In this document: in pieces, positions 6,094 to 7,144 of the stretch
Layout: each line of letters opens with the position of its first letter
How positions within the stretch are numbered: the stretch's first letter is position 1
Assembly (NCBI GenBank): GCA_002348425.1
Contig: DEBE01000210.1
Coordinates: forward strand, 1 to 7,144
Reading direction: 5' to 3'
Length of the DNA stretch: 7,144 nt
Source of the DNA: Alphaproteobacteria bacterium UBA2964
Lineage (GTDB): Bacteria > Pseudomonadota > Alphaproteobacteria > MPNO01 > UBA2964
Position numbers and translations under genes: made by a program
Notes under the pieces: model-generated
The model's input: only the letters and a program-made list of their open reading frames with translations
Database searches by the model: none
What the model was told of the DNA's origin: nothing

Positions 6094-6615
6094 ATGATAG
6101 CACCCGATCGGCAACTATGGTCCAAGCTGGTATTTGATAAACTAGTTGAAGCTGACGTTTCACTGTTTAGTTATATTCCTGATTTCGGTAACACCGATAT
6201 TATAAAAATGGCAGAAAAACATAATAAAACTCAGGCCGTATTATTGACGAGCGAAGAGGAAGGTGTCGCGATATGTGCTGGAGCCGACCTTGTTGGAAAA
6301 CGAGGCGTAGTCTGCATGCAATCGTCAGGGGTAGGAAATTGTCCGAATTTTTTAAGCCTGATAAAAGGTGGAAAATTTCCTATGCTGCTCATCGTTACCA
6401 TGCGAGGAGACTATGGGGAAGAAAACCACTGGCAATATCCTATGGGTCAGGCTGTGAAACCCATCCTTGAGGCGATGGGGATACTAGTTATTCAAGTAGA
6501 CCGAGAGGATGAACTTGAGCACGCTATTGAAGCCTCAATCTCAGCCGCTTTTACGGCTGGCGAGGGAGTAGCGCTTGTCCTCTCTCAAAAATTTCTTGGG
6601 GCAAAGGCTTTCTAA
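6094..6615 (+). CDS. Thiamine diphosphate decarboxylase alpha subunit (ComD/phosphonopyruvate decarboxylase-like)
   Basis: The 173-residue protein equals a single PYR domain of a thiamine diphosphate enzyme, as in the alpha subunit of sulfopyruvate decarboxylase (ComD, about 170 residues) or the N-terminal part of phosphonopyruvate decarboxylase. These enzymes decarboxylate a 3-substituted pyruvate to the aldehyde. Seen directly are TSEEEGVAICAGADLVGKR (52-70), with Glu54 at the position of the catalytic Glu that activates the cofactor aminopyrimidine, then CMQSSGVGNCPNFLSL (74-89), matching the MQNSGLGN signature, and LLIVTMRGDYGEENHWQYPMGQ (98-119). There is no GDG cofactor motif, which the next gene supplies. 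The start at 6094 has a poor ribosome site, but the N-terminus aligns with the family and no better start exists. It is cytosolic. The substrate could be sulfopyruvate, phosphonopyruvate or another 2-oxo acid. Confidence 0.83.
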   Translation: MIAPDRQLWSKLVFDKLVEADVSLFSYIPDFGNTDIIKMAEKHNKTQAVLLTSEEEGVAICAGADLVGKRGVVCMQSSGVGNCPNFLSLIKGGKFPMLLIVTMRGDYGEENHWQYPMGQAVKPILEAMGILVIQVDREDELEHAIEASISAAFTAGEGVALVLSQKFLGAKAF

Positions 6616-6616
6616 T

Positions 6617-7144
6617 ATGGCTACAATTGATCGGCAATTACTACTCCCCAAACTCATACCTAATCCGGAACAATATTTAATGATTGCGGGGTTGGCGGGA
6701 GCATCAAAAGATGCTGCCGGTTTCACTAAAGACGGAGCAAACCTGTTTACTATGGCCGGAACCATGGGTGCTTCTGTTTCTATGGGTTTAGGTGTCGCAT
6801 TGTCAAAACCAAAACAACCAGTAATCTCCATTGCCGGTGATGGAGAGTTGATAATGGGTATTGGGTCACTTCTGACTGTAGCTTCGATGTCCCCAGATAA
6901 CTTTACAATTATTTGCATAGATAACGGGATGCATGCAGAAACAGGAGGCCAATTGGGACACACTTCTCGGTGCACCGATCTTGCTATCATGGCCAAAGGA
7001 GCAGGTATAGCATCCGTGATGACGATCGAGGCACCTGAGCAAATCAAGAATGGAACAAAGTTTATTATTGATGCGCCCGGACCCCGTTTCCTCTGGGCAC
7101 GTGTAAATGATGGACCACCGACACCGTTTAAACGCGATTTCAAC
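6617..7144 (+). CDS. Thiamine diphosphate decarboxylase beta subunit (ComE-like), 3' end outside window
   Basis: An open frame from ATG 6617 runs through the right edge without a stop, giving 176 residues. It is a PP domain of a thiamine diphosphate enzyme and partner of the preceding alpha subunit. The cofactor motif is clear: GDG at 74-76 followed after 26 residues by Asn103 in IDNG, binding Mg2+ and the diphosphate. TMAGTMGASVSMGLGVAL (45-62) and the MHAETGGQ stretch (105-112) match the sulfopyruvate/phosphonopyruvate decarboxylase C-terminal half. ComE-type subunits are around 180-190 residues, so only a few residues should be missing. It begins 1 bp after the alpha stop, with AAAGG at 6603-6607 as a probable ribosome site inside the alpha gene, indicating coupled translation of a heteromeric enzyme. 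The family is certain; the exact 2-oxo acid is not. Confidence 0.83.
   Translation, partial: MATIDRQLLLPKLIPNPEQYLMIAGLAGASKDAAGFTKDGANLFTMAGTMGASVSMGLGVALSKPKQPVISIAGDGELIMGIGSLLTVASMSPDNFTIICIDNGMHAETGGQLGHTSRCTDLAIMAKGAGIASVMTIEAPEQIKNGTKFIIDAPGPRFLWARVNDGPPTPFKRDFN

Noticed and set aside
5744..6163. Minus-strand open frame of 139 codons
   Set aside because: It overlaps the conserved C-terminus of the binding-fold protein and the start of the alpha subunit in antisense; its composition looks non-protein-like.
6542..6559. Hairpin CAGCCG-N6-CGGCTG followed by moderately T-poor sequence
   Set aside because: It lies inside the alpha subunit coding region with no U-tract after it, so a terminator is unlikely.
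6541..7143. Minus-strand open frame of 200 codons at the right end
   Set aside because: It is antisense to the thiamine diphosphate beta subunit, which carries the GDG...N motif, and has no domain signature.

Overview
The window carries a tightly packed catabolic gene neighbourhood: seven protein-coding genes, two of them cut by the window edges, and no RNA gene, mobile element, CRISPR array or integrase. Shine-Dalgarno-led genes in short operons, moderate GC content by eye (mid-40s percent) and the mix of families (4,5-dihydroxyphthalate decarboxylase-like, amidase signature, dienelactone hydrolase, TSUP, ComDE-like thiamine diphosphate enzyme, metal-dependent amidohydrolase) suggest a Gram-negative bacterium. 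A marine or soil proteobacterium, perhaps alphaproteobacterial, is my guess; the sequence does not prove it.

Layout. (1) Left edge to 1034, minus strand: amidohydrolase_2 family hydrolase/decarboxylase, 3' end outside the window. (2) 1035-1195: divergent promoter region with two interleaved inverted repeats. (3) 1196-4208, plus strand: an operon of three genes, a 4,5-dihydroxyphthalate decarboxylase-like protein, an amidase with an intact Lys-cisSer-Ser triad, and a dienelactone hydrolase-family protein with a Cys-Asp-His triad. (4) 4210-4980, minus strand: a TSUP (TauE/SafE) membrane exporter whose stop codon lies 1 bp from the stop of the preceding convergent gene. (5) 4981-5124: a second divergent intergenic region. 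(6) 5125 to right edge, plus strand: an NMT1/THI5-like periplasmic-binding-fold protein without a signal peptide, followed by a two-subunit thiamine diphosphate decarboxylase of sulfopyruvate/phosphonopyruvate decarboxylase type. The alpha and beta genes are separated by 1 bp and beta is cut by the edge.

How the genes may work together (inference). The set looks like a degradation pathway for an organic acid or aromatic/heteroaromatic compound bearing amide, lactone/ester and carboxylate groups. It contains up to three possible decarboxylation steps (amidohydrolase, DHP decarboxylase-like, thiamine diphosphate enzyme), two hydrolytic steps (amidase, DLH) and an anion exporter. The most unusual point is that two different substrate-binding-protein-fold proteins lack secretion signals and no ABC permease or ATPase is in view, so both may be cytosolic enzymes. 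The ComDE-like pair beside a TauE-like exporter also allows a C2/C3 sulfonate branch. The true substrate cannot be determined from this window.
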